From positions 310,001-374,000 of the forward strand of contig CP179212.1 in NCBI GenBank assembly GCA_051201675.1: a DNA stretch of 64,000 bases. The letters run 5' to 3'. Positions 44,190 to 52,270 of the stretch are shown piece after piece; the first letter of the stretch is position 1, and the number at the start of each line of letters is the position of its first letter. Made by a program: the position numbers and the translations under genes. This DNA comes from HTCC2207 sp002685195 (lineage in GTDB: Bacteria; Pseudomonadota; Gammaproteobacteria; Pseudomonadales; Porticoccaceae). The notes below the pieces were generated by a model. The model did no database searches, had not been told where the DNA came from, and saw only the letters and a list, made by a program, of their open reading frames with translations.

Positions 44190-45863
44190 TTAAGCCGACG
44201 CTAAGCTAAGTAATTCAGATGCGTGAGAGAGAGTTTGTTTGGTAACTTTTGCACCGCCCAGCATACGTGCGAGCTCTTCCACCCTTTGTTGCTGATTAAG
44301 GGGCGCCATCAGAGACTCCGTACTATTGTCTTCAATGACTTTACTCGCCCGATAGTGGTGGTGAGCATGAGCGGCTACCTGAGGTTGATGGGTTACGCTA
44401 ATAACCTGACCTCTTTCACCTAACTGTTTAATGAGTTGTCCAACAATATCTGCTGTACTTCCTCCAATACCTACATCGACTTCGTCAAATACCAATGTTG
44501 GAATTGTCGAGTGGCTCGCCGCTACGACCTGAATCGCTAAACTAACACGAGAAAGCTCGCCTCCAGAGGCAATTTTGGCCAACATCTTGTGAGGTTGACC
44601 TGGGTTGGTTGCAAGCAAAAATTCTGTTTCTTCAAGTCCACTTGATCGATATTCACTATTATTGACAGGAGAAAGCTGAACTAATAACTCAGCACCTTCC
44701 ATGGATAATTTTTGAAGCTGTCGATTGATATCTTTGGACATAGCTTTGGATGCAGCTTTTCTCTTGGATGACAACTGCTTTGCTGATTTTTCGTAACTAC
44801 TCGCAAGATCAGCTAGCTTTTCCTCCAATGCATTGATGTTCTCACTGCCACCAATCAAGTTTTTTAGTTCTGCTTCTAGCGTCTGCAGAGTTGTCTCTAA
44901 TTGATCTGGATTTACTCGATGTTTTCGACTCAACTGAAAAACAGCAGACAGTTGCTCTTCAACGATTTGCAGTCGCTGAGGGTCTGCTTCAAAACGATCA
45001 ATATGATGAGAAATCTCGTTAATAGCCTCTTCTATTTGAATAAGGCCACCTCGCAGAAGCTCTTCAGTGATTTTTAGCGCATCAGGTTTATACTCAATAT
45101 TAGCTAATATTGATAATGCTTTATTGAGGCTATCACGAAGATTAAACCCCTCCGCCTGTTCACAAATTGCCAGCAAGTTATGACTGTCTTGAACTATTTG
45201 CTCGGCATTGGCCAAGGTTTTTTGTTCAAGCTCTAGCTGCTCCAAATGTTTAGCTGTCAGATCGATCTGTTGTAGCTCGTTGACTTGGAAGTTCAACAAA
45301 TCCTTTCTGTCATCTAATTCATCGGAACGTTGAAGGAGGTTAGTTAGATCAATATGTACTTTGTGCCAGGCGCTATATTCGCTTGCGACCTTGGTGGCTA
45401 GATCTTCAGCGTTTGCGTACTCATCGAGAAGGCGACGATGAGTTTCTTTTCTCAAGAGTGATTGATGCTCATGTTGACTATGGATGTCGGTGAGCATATC
45501 TCCGAGTTCCTGCAATTGAGACATAGTACTAGGTTGGCCATTAATATAGCCCCGCGATCTTCCTTCTCGGGTGTATATACGCCTTAGGATACAGTTTTCA
45601 TCTGAATTAAAATCATTGGCATCAAGCCAAGTTTTTGCGGCTTCTATGGTATTAATATCAAAAGTAGCTGTGATTTCAGCTCGCTCTTTGCCATGTCGTA
45701 TGGTGTCAGTGTCGGCACGATCACCCAATGCCATTCCTAATGCATCTAATACCAATGACTTGCCAGCGCCAGTCTCACCGGTGATGGCTGTAGTGCCTTG
45801 AGCAAACTCTATTTCGAGAGATTCTACGAGCGTGTAATTACTAATATTGATCGAAAGAAGCAA
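44190..45863 (-). CDS. recN: RecN, DNA double-strand break repair protein
   Basis: The 557-aa SMC-like protein has Walker A in AITGETGAGKSLVLDALG (about residue 30), long coiled coils on both sides, and the C-terminal signature and Walker B (ASGGELSRVSLAIQVV and TLVFDEVDVGIGG). It is usually SOS-induced; I did not find a clear LexA box upstream. It is divergent from grpE. Confidence 0.96.
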   Translation of the reverse strand: MLLSINISNYTLVESLEIEFAQGTTAITGETGAGKSLVLDALGMALGDRADTDTIRHGKERAEITATFDINTIEAAKTWLDANDFNSDENCILRRIYTREGRSRGYINGQPSTMSQLQELGDMLTDIHSQHEHQSLLRKETHRRLLDEYANAEDLATKVASEYSAWHKVHIDLTNLLQRSDELDDRKDLLNFQVNELQQIDLTAKHLEQLELEQKTLANAEQIVQDSHNLLAICEQAEGFNLRDSLNKALSILANIEYKPDALKITEELLRGGLIQIEEAINEISHHIDRFEADPQRLQIVEEQLSAVFQLSRKHRVNPDQLETTLQTLEAELKNLIGGSENINALEEKLADLASSYEKSAKQLSSKRKAASKAMSKDINRQLQKLSMEGAELLVQLSPVNNSEYRSSGLEETEFLLATNPGQPHKMLAKIASGGELSRVSLAIQVVAASHSTIPTLVFDEVDVGIGGSTADIVGQLIKQLGERGQVISVTHQPQVAAHAHHHYRASKVIEDNSTESLMAPLNQQQRVEELARMLGGAKVTKQTLSHASELLSLASA

Positions 45864-45922
45864 AGTTTATTACCAACCAGTTTATAAATCGCCATGCCGA
45901 ACATATTTTACTGGCGCCATCG

Positions 45923-45950
45923 CTTGAAACTTTGGAGTTTGTCCCCATAT
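45923..45950 (+). promoter_or_regulatory. Sigma-32 heat-shock promoter of grpE-dnaK-dnaJ
   Basis: CTTGAAA (45923-45929), 13-bp spacer, and CCCCATAT (45943-45950) match the sigma-32 consensus in both elements and spacing. It lies 87 bp before the grpE ATG and is the natural promoter of the chaperone operon. Confidence 0.9.
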
Positions 45951-46036
45951 GTAGCCATAGGGTAATCGTAACTAACCGCCGAATCAATAATCTTGGGCAT
46001 TAGTGTAGCTCGCTAAACAAGAGAAGAGGAAAAAGT

Positions 46037-46627
46037 ATGCAAGACGAAGTAAGTGGCGAAGAAGAAAGCACGTTGGACTCTAATGATCTACCTGGTGACG
46101 AGGCTGAAGTTGATGAAGCAGAAAAGCTTAACGAAGAGATTGTAGCAGAGCTTCTAGCGGACGATGAGTTATCTGGTACCGAAGAGCTTGAGGAGCAGGT
46201 CAGCAAGGCCAATGACCAAGTGCTGAGGGTACAGGCAGAAATGCAAAATGTTCGTCGTCGTGCTGAACGCGATGTAGAGAATGCCCACAAGTATGCATTG
46301 GAGAAATTCACTGCAGACCTGTTGCCTGTGGTCGATAACTTGGAGCGCGCAATCAGTACTATCGATGCTTCAGATGAAGGTCAAAAAGCAGTCGCTACGG
46401 GATTAGAGTTAACGTTAAAAACCTTTGTTGATGTCTTGGATCGCTTCAAAATTGAAGCAGTAGATCCAGCAGGCCAACCTTTTGATGCAGATTTACATCA
46501 GGCAGTGAGTATGGTCCCTAACCCCGATTTAGAGCCAAATACGGTGATGGATGTTTTTCAAAAAGGATATACCTTAAATGGTCGATTGGTAAGGCCAGCT
46601 ATGGTGGTTGTATCTAAAGCTGGTTGA
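46037..46627 (+). CDS. grpE: GrpE, DnaK nucleotide-exchange factor
   Basis: The 196-aa protein has an acidic disordered N-terminus, a long coiled coil (QVLRVQAEMQNVRRRAERDV), and the C-terminal beta domain with PFDADLHQAVSMV and VMDVFQKGYTLNGRLVRPAMV. It releases ADP from DnaK. It is the first gene behind the sigma-32 promoter. Confidence 0.96.
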   Translation: MQDEVSGEEESTLDSNDLPGDEAEVDEAEKLNEEIVAELLADDELSGTEELEEQVSKANDQVLRVQAEMQNVRRRAERDVENAHKYALEKFTADLLPVVDNLERAISTIDASDEGQKAVATGLELTLKTFVDVLDRFKIEAVDPAGQPFDADLHQAVSMVPNPDLEPNTVMDVFQKGYTLNGRLVRPAMVVVSKAG

Positions 46628-46756
46628 TTAATAAAGGTGATTTCCATTGGAGATACCCTTGAAATTTTTAAACACGTACCCATATAAAGGTTAAGCGAAT
46701 AAATTTTTAAATGAAGTCTTGAAAAGGCTTCAAGACAAGTAACGGAGAGATAAGTG

Positions 46757-48691
46757 ATGGGAAAGATTATCGGAATTGATTTGGGAACGACCAACTCCTG
46801 TGTTGCCGTACTCGAAGGCGATAAGCCCAAAGTAATTGAGAATGCAGAAGGTGCAAGAACTACACCTTCGGTAGTCGCGTATGCTGAGGATGGTGAAATT
46901 TTGGTAGGTCAGTCAGCCAAACGACAGGCTGTAACTAACCCTGAGAATACCGTTTATGCGGTTAAGCGTCTGATAGGGCGTCGGTTTGATGATAAAGTAG
47001 TCAAGAAAGACATTGAAATGGTCCCTTACAAGATTGTTAAGGCTGACAATGGCGATGCATGGGTTGAGATTAAAGGGGATAGCAAAGCTGCGCCTCAGAT
47101 TTCTGCTGAAATCCTCAAAAAAATGAAGAAAACCGCTGAGGACTACTTAGGCGAAACAATTTCAGAAGCGGTTATTACTGTTCCTGCTTACTTCAATGAT
47201 TCTCAACGACAGGCGACTAAAGACGCAGGTCGAATTGCGGGTCTTGATGTCAAACGTATTATTAATGAGCCAACTGCTGCTGCTCTGGCTTACGGAATAG
47301 ACAAGACAACCGGTGATAGTGTGGTTGCAGTTTATGACTTGGGTGGTGGTACCTTTGATATTTCGGTGATCGAAATAGCTGATGTTGACGGTGAAAAGCA
47401 ATTTGAAGTGTTGGCGACTAATGGAGATACCTTCCTTGGTGGTGAGGACTTTGATATGCGTCTAATTGAGTATTTATCATCAGAATTTAAGCAGGACAGC
47501 GGCATTGATTTGCACAACGATCCGTTGGCTATGCAGCGTCTCAAAGAAGCAGCTGAAAAATCAAAAATTGAATTATCATCTAGCCAGCAGACAGAGGTTA
47601 ATCTTCCTTACATTACTGCGGATGCCAGTGGGCCTAAGCACCTAGTTGTTAAGCTGACTCGGGCTAAATTGGAGTCCCTAGTTGAAGATCTAGTTGAGCG
47701 CTCTTTAGAGCCACTAAAAATTGCGTTGAAAGATGCGGGCAAGTCTACATCAGAGATTGATGAGATTATTTTGGTGGGCGGACAAACACGTATGCCTATG
47801 GTACAAGACAAGGTCACTGCATTTTTTGGTAAAGAGCCACGAAAAGATGTTAACCCCGATGAGGCAGTTGCTGTCGGTGCTGCCCTGCAAGGTGCAGTTT
47901 TAGCTGGGGATGTTACCGATGTATTGTTACTGGATGTTACTCCTTTAAGTCTTGGTATTGAGACTATGGGTGGCGTAGCTACTCCGGTTATTGAGAAGAA
48001 CACCACTATCCCTACGAAGAAGTCTCAGATTTTTTCCACGGCGGATGATAATCAAACAGCCGTTACGATTCACGTAGTGCAAGGTGAGCGTAAGCAGGCG
48101 ACTTCAAACAAGTCTCTTGGTCGTTTTGATCTTGCAGACATTCCCCCAGCGCCAAGAGGCATGCCTCAGATCGAAGTAACCTTTGATATAGATGCGAACG
48201 GTATTTTAAATGTCGGTGCTAAGGACAAAGCAACAGGTAAAGAGCAGTCCATTATTATTAAAGCATCATCAGGTCTTTCAGATGAAGAGATCGATGCAAT
48301 GGTTAAGGATGCAGAAGCTAATGCAGCTGATGATCAAAAATTTGAAGAGCTGGTACAGGCGCGAAACACGGCTGATGGTTTAGCTCATGCTGCTAAAAAG
48401 ACGTTGGAAGAAGCTGGTGACAAGGCTTCTGATGAAGAAAAAGCTGCTATCGAAGCTGGCATTAAACAGGTGGAAGAAGCTGTTCAGGGCGATGATAAAG
48501 ATGCTATTGATGAGGCGGCAAAAGTCTTATCTGAAGCGTCTGCGGGTCTGGCTCAAAAGCTCTACGCGGAGCAAGCTGAAGCAGGTGAGCAAGGCGAGCA
48601 GAGTGAGGGTCAGCAGGCTCCCGGTGATGATGCGATGGACGCAGAATTTGAAGAAGTGAAAGATGAGGACGTTAAAGAAGATAGCAAGTAG
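46757..48691 (+). CDS. dnaK: DnaK, Hsp70 chaperone
   Basis: The 644-aa chaperone has GIDLGTTNSC at the N-terminus, the ATPase motifs VYDLGGGTFDIS and ILVGGQTRMP, the interdomain linker with DVLLLDVTPLSLGIETMGG, a substrate-binding domain and an acidic C-terminal tail. A GTG immediately precedes ATG 46757; GGAGAG seven bases upstream favours the ATG. Confidence 0.97.
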   Translation: MGKIIGIDLGTTNSCVAVLEGDKPKVIENAEGARTTPSVVAYAEDGEILVGQSAKRQAVTNPENTVYAVKRLIGRRFDDKVVKKDIEMVPYKIVKADNGDAWVEIKGDSKAAPQISAEILKKMKKTAEDYLGETISEAVITVPAYFNDSQRQATKDAGRIAGLDVKRIINEPTAAALAYGIDKTTGDSVVAVYDLGGGTFDISVIEIADVDGEKQFEVLATNGDTFLGGEDFDMRLIEYLSSEFKQDSGIDLHNDPLAMQRLKEAAEKSKIELSSSQQTEVNLPYITADASGPKHLVVKLTRAKLESLVEDLVERSLEPLKIALKDAGKSTSEIDEIILVGGQTRMPMVQDKVTAFFGKEPRKDVNPDEAVAVGAALQGAVLAGDVTDVLLLDVTPLSLGIETMGGVATPVIEKNTTIPTKKSQIFSTADDNQTAVTIHVVQGERKQATSNKSLGRFDLADIPPAPRGMPQIEVTFDIDANGILNVGAKDKATGKEQSIIIKASSGLSDEEIDAMVKDAEANAADDQKFEELVQARNTADGLAHAAKKTLEEAGDKASDEEKAAIEAGIKQVEEAVQGDDKDAIDEAAKVLSEASAGLAQKLYAEQAEAGEQGEQSEGQQAPGDDAMDAEFEEVKDEDVKEDSK

Positions 48692-48725
48692 TAGGTTATC
48701 TAACATCATCACATGTGTAGTGTTT

Positions 48726-48814
48726 AGGCGCGAAACGACCTTTGGGTAATATTCCAAAATGAGTTTCGCGCCTCTTCATTTATGGTTACACCTAACGTTG
48801 CTAATGGCGTTAGG
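48726..48814 (+). promoter_or_regulatory. Two hairpins between dnaK and dnaJ
   Basis: A perfect 10-bp stem, AGGCGCGAAA (48726-48735) with TTTCGCGCCT (48764-48773), encloses a smaller TTTGG/CCAAA stem. A second, CCTAACG (48791-48797) with CGTTAGG (48808-48814), stands 24 bp before the dnaJ ATG. Neither has a T run. They may process the mRNA or set the DnaK:DnaJ ratio. CACCT at 48789-48793 could instead pair with AGGTG at 48819-48823. Confidence 0.6.
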
Positions 48815-48838
48815 TTCTAGGTGGGAAGAAATCGAAGT

Positions 48839-49951
48839 ATGTCTAAGCGCGATTATTACGAAGTTTTAGGTGTGGATAGCAGTGCCTCTGAGCAAGAAGT
48901 CAAGAAGGCCTTCCGCCGTATAGCCATGAAATATCACCCTGATCGAAATCCGGATGACCAGAAAGCTGACGAAAAATTCAAGGAAGCTCAAGAAGCCTAT
49001 GAGGTTTTAGGGGATGCCGATAAAAAAGCTACCTATGATCGGTTTGGTCATGCTGGCTTGGATCAGAATGGTGGTGGTCAGGGCGGCGCAGGCTTCAGTG
49101 ACGTATTTGGCGACGTTTTTGGTGATATTTTTGGTGGTGGTCGGGGTCGAAGTGGCCCAGCTAGGGGTTCTGATCTTCGTTATGACCTCCAGTTAGACTT
49201 AGAAGACGCAGTTAAAGGCAAGACTGTGCAGATTGATGTGCCAACGATGGTGGCATGTGAGCCCTGTGATGGCTCAGGTGCACGCAAAGGCAGTGCTCCT
49301 GTTACCTGTGATACCTGTGGTGGGGCCGGTCAAGTGCGTATGTCTCAAGGCTTCTTTTCCGTTCAGCAAACCTGTCCAAAGTGTGGTGGTCGAGGCAAGA
49401 TGATCTCTGATCCCTGTGGTAGCTGCCATGGGCAAGGAGTTAAAGAAGAGCGTAAAACTCTGTCAGTAAAAATACCTGCCGGAGTGGATACTGGAGATAG
49501 AATTCGTCTCTCAGGTAAGGGTGAGGCAGGACCTCACGGCGGGCCTACGGGAGACTTGTATGTGCAAATGCACGTGCGTAAGCATGATATTTTCGTTCGC
49601 GATGGAAGTAATTTGCACTGCGAGGTACCCATCAGTTTTGCACAATCTGCGCTGGGGGGTGAGCTCGAGGTTCCTACCTTGTCAGGCAAGGTTAAACTGA
49701 AGATTCCAGCGGAAACCCAGAGTAGTAAGTTATTTAGATTACGGGGAAAAGGTGTTGCTCCAGTTAGAGGAGGCGCTCAGGGTGATCTGTTATGTAGAGT
49801 AGTTGTGGAGACTCCTGTAAATCTGAATGCTGAGCAGCGTGAGCTCTTAGAAAGTTTTGACAAGAGTCTTGCTGGAAAGAGCAAGCACTCCCCCCGAAGC
49901 AATCATTGGTTTGATGGGGTAAAAAAATTCTTCGACAACCTGACTAACTAA
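48839..49951 (+). CDS. dnaJ: DnaJ, Hsp40 co-chaperone
   Basis: The 370-aa protein has the J domain with HPD (KYHPDRNPD near 33), a Gly/Phe-rich region, four CxxCxGxG-type zinc motifs (CEPCDGSG, CDTCGGAG, CPKCGGRG, CGSCHGQG) and the C-terminal substrate domain. The frame is open to GTG 48821; ATG 48839 matches family starts (MSKRDYYEVLGV). Confidence 0.97.
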   Translation: MSKRDYYEVLGVDSSASEQEVKKAFRRIAMKYHPDRNPDDQKADEKFKEAQEAYEVLGDADKKATYDRFGHAGLDQNGGGQGGAGFSDVFGDVFGDIFGGGRGRSGPARGSDLRYDLQLDLEDAVKGKTVQIDVPTMVACEPCDGSGARKGSAPVTCDTCGGAGQVRMSQGFFSVQQTCPKCGGRGKMISDPCGSCHGQGVKEERKTLSVKIPAGVDTGDRIRLSGKGEAGPHGGPTGDLYVQMHVRKHDIFVRDGSNLHCEVPISFAQSALGGELEVPTLSGKVKLKIPAETQSSKLFRLRGKGVAPVRGGAQGDLLCRVVVETPVNLNAEQRELLESFDKSLAGKSKHSPRSNHWFDGVKKFFDNLTN

Positions 49952-50006
49952 GCTCAAAGTACAGATATACGCTACACTAGCATGGGTCTAAATCAGGAGT
50001 TATATC

Positions 50007-50810
50007 GTGATCAACATAGCAATCACCGGGGCAGGCGGTCGTATGGGCAAAACGCTCATTGAAGCGATCACGAATAGTGATGGTATTCAGCTTACTGCGG
50101 CGATCGAAAACCCTGAAAGTGCTCTGATTGGAGCAGATGTTGGTGAGTTGTCTGGGGTGGGTCTAAATAATATCCAAGTCGTTGGATCTTTAAGTGATGT
50201 AATCAACTCATTTGATGTTTTGATAGATTTTAGCACCCCAACCTCTTCCGTAAGTAATGCAGAGGTTTGTCTGGCGCATAAAAAGAAGATGGTGGTGGGC
50301 ACCACCGGTTTAACTGAAGAGCAATCTCAGTTGGTAAACAGCGCGAGTCAGGGAATAGCTATATGCATGGCTTCAAATTTTGCAACAGGTGTAAACCTCT
50401 GCTTTAAGTTAGCTGAAATAGCGGCCGGTGTATTGGGTGATGATGCAGATATTGAAATCAGTGAGGCTCATCATAAAGACAAGGTAGATGCCCCATCGGG
50501 AACAGCTCTTTCTTTAGGTAAAGTTGTTGCTAGTGCTCTAGATAGAGATCTTGATCAAGTTGCTATATTTGGTCGTGAGGGTCAGACGGGTCAGCGTGAG
50601 AGATCTACAATTGCATTTTCATCAGTTAGAGCGGGAGATATTGTCGGCGATCATACGGTTTTGTTTGCCGCTGATGGAGAGCGAGTGGAGATAACCCACA
50701 AGGCTTCTAGTAGAATGGCTTTTGCCAGAGGAGCTGTGCGAGCAGCTAGATGGCTGATGGAAAAGGACTCAGGAATGTTCGATATGCAAGATGTTTTAGC
50801 GCTAAAGTAA
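50007..50810 (+). CDS. dapB: DapB, 4-hydroxy-tetrahydrodipicolinate reductase
   Basis: The 267-aa enzyme reduces the dihydrodipicolinate precursor in the lysine/diaminopimelate pathway. Motifs are the N-terminal nucleotide loop ITGAGGRMGK, the GTTGLTEEQ strand and the catalytic EAHHKDKVDAPSGTALSLG. It starts with GTG 50007 after an AGGAG. The dnaJ-dapB-carA order is conserved in pseudomonads. Confidence 0.97.
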   Translation: MINIAITGAGGRMGKTLIEAITNSDGIQLTAAIENPESALIGADVGELSGVGLNNIQVVGSLSDVINSFDVLIDFSTPTSSVSNAEVCLAHKKKMVVGTTGLTEEQSQLVNSASQGIAICMASNFATGVNLCFKLAEIAAGVLGDDADIEISEAHHKDKVDAPSGTALSLGKVVASALDRDLDQVAIFGREGQTGQRERSTIAFSSVRAGDIVGDHTVLFAADGERVEITHKASSRMAFARGAVRAARWLMEKDSGMFDMQDVLALK

Positions 50811-50866
50811 AACTCTCAGGCTGACATTTTAAAGCCCCAAGGCAATAAAATTTTGATCAACATTGA

Positions 50867-50895
50867 TAGACAATATACAACCCTTTCCTTATACT
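50867..50895 (+). promoter_or_regulatory. Candidate carA promoter
   Basis: TAGACA (50867-50872), 17-bp spacer, TATACT (50890-50895). The transcript would start near 50902, giving a leader of about 208 nt with the terminator described next. Confidence 0.6.
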
Positions 50896-50966
50896 GACTT
50901 CCTAACACCGCGACAGTAAAAAGCGGTCTCGTTCTGAGAGGTTAGAGCAAAGAGAATATTTTATTT

Positions 50967-51003
50967 AAGCGAGATGAGACCATTTGTTTCATCTCGCTTT
51001 TTT
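50967..51003 (+). terminator. Intrinsic terminator/attenuator in the carA leader
   Basis: AAGCGAGATGA (50967-50977) pairs perfectly with TCATCTCGCTT (50989-50999), 11-nt loop, then a run of six T (50998-51003). It lies 107 bp before the carA start and after the candidate promoter. GGTCTCGTT (50925-50933) can pair with 50973-50981 and would break the terminator's left arm, so alternative folds exist. It may also terminate dapB. Confidence 0.8.
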
Positions 51004-51110
51004 GCAAACTTGGAAAAGTCTGCCAACCATTTCAGAGTTATGTTGCTTAGACGCACTAGAGATCATCTCGAGGCCTAAGTCAGCTAAACGTCAATCATTT
51101 AGGAGGTTGT

Positions 51111-52268
51111 GTGAATTCCCAGACTTGTCGGGAAGCCGTACTTGCGCTAGCAGACGGAACAATTTTCAGGGGAACCGCTATAGGGGCGGACGGTCTATCT
51201 GTTGGTGAAGTGGTTTTTAATACGGCCCTCACTGGTTACCAGGAAATTCTTACTGATCCGTCTTATGCACGACAGATAGTGACGCTAACTTATCCCCATA
51301 TTGGCAATGTTGGCGTAAATACTGAGGATGAAGAGTCTGATGTGATCTGGGCGGCTGGGTTAGTTATCAGAGATCTACCCTTACTTGCGTCAAATTTCCG
51401 CAGCCAAGAATCCTTGGATGAGTACTTGAAGGCCAAAGGGATTTTGGGTATTGCCGATATTGATACCCGAAAATTAACCCGGATTCTGCGCCAGACTGGG
51501 GCCCAAAGTGGCTGTATTATGGCAGGCGATATTGATGACCAGGAGGCTTTAGAAGCAGCTCGAGAATTTTCTGGACTCAAAGGTATGGATCTCGCTAAAG
51601 AAGTAACCACTGGTGCTACTTATCCTTGGCAAGAACATAGCTGGACGCTGGAGTCAGGCCATCAAGTCCAAAAGCCCGGTGAAGGTAAATATAAAGTTGT
51701 AGCCTATGATTATGGTGTGAAGCGTAATATTTTGCGCATGCTAGTAGATAGAGACTGTGAATTAGTGGTAGTGCCGGCTCAAACATCAGCCGAAGAAGTA
51801 TTGGCCATGCGACCTGATGGTGTATTCCTTTCCAATGGTCCTGGTGATCCAGAGCCCTGCGATTATGCGATTAAAGCAATTCAAGAGATTCTTGAGACCC
51901 AAACTCCTGTATTTGGTATTTGCTTGGGTCATCAATTACTGGCTTTAGCCTCAGGGGCCAAAACCATGAAGATGAAGTTTGGTCACCATGGTGCCAATCA
52001 CCCTGTTGAAGATATAGAAAATAATGTTGTGATGATCACTAGTCAGAATCACGGTTTTGCCGTTGATGAGGGTAGTTTGCCAGAAAACTTAATAGCTACT
52101 CATCGATCGTTGTTTGATGGGTCGTTGCAGGGTATTCATCGAACAGATAAAGCAGCATTCAGTTTTCAAGGGCATCCCGAGGCTAGTCCTGGGCCCCATG
52201 ACGCCGCCTCATTGTTTGATCATTTCATCGATTTAATGGAAGTTAACCGTCAGGGGTTAGCGGAGTAG
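51111..52268 (+). CDS. carA: CarA, carbamoyl-phosphate synthase small subunit
   Basis: The 385-aa glutamine amidotransferase subunit has an N-terminal CPSase_sm domain (ADGTIFRGTAIG, GYQEILTDPSYA) and a class I GATase domain with the nucleophile Cys in FGICLGHQLLAL and the later FQGHPEASPGPHD. GTG 51111 is four bases after AGGAGG. Together with CarB it feeds both arginine and pyrimidine synthesis. Confidence 0.97.
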   Translation: MNSQTCREAVLALADGTIFRGTAIGADGLSVGEVVFNTALTGYQEILTDPSYARQIVTLTYPHIGNVGVNTEDEESDVIWAAGLVIRDLPLLASNFRSQESLDEYLKAKGILGIADIDTRKLTRILRQTGAQSGCIMAGDIDDQEALEAAREFSGLKGMDLAKEVTTGATYPWQEHSWTLESGHQVQKPGEGKYKVVAYDYGVKRNILRMLVDRDCELVVVPAQTSAEEVLAMRPDGVFLSNGPGDPEPCDYAIKAIQEILETQTPVFGICLGHQLLALASGAKTMKMKFGHHGANHPVEDIENNVVMITSQNHGFAVDEGSLPENLIATHRSLFDGSLQGIHRTDKAAFSFQGHPEASPGPHDAASLFDHFIDLMEVNRQGLAE

Positions 52269-52270
52269 AC

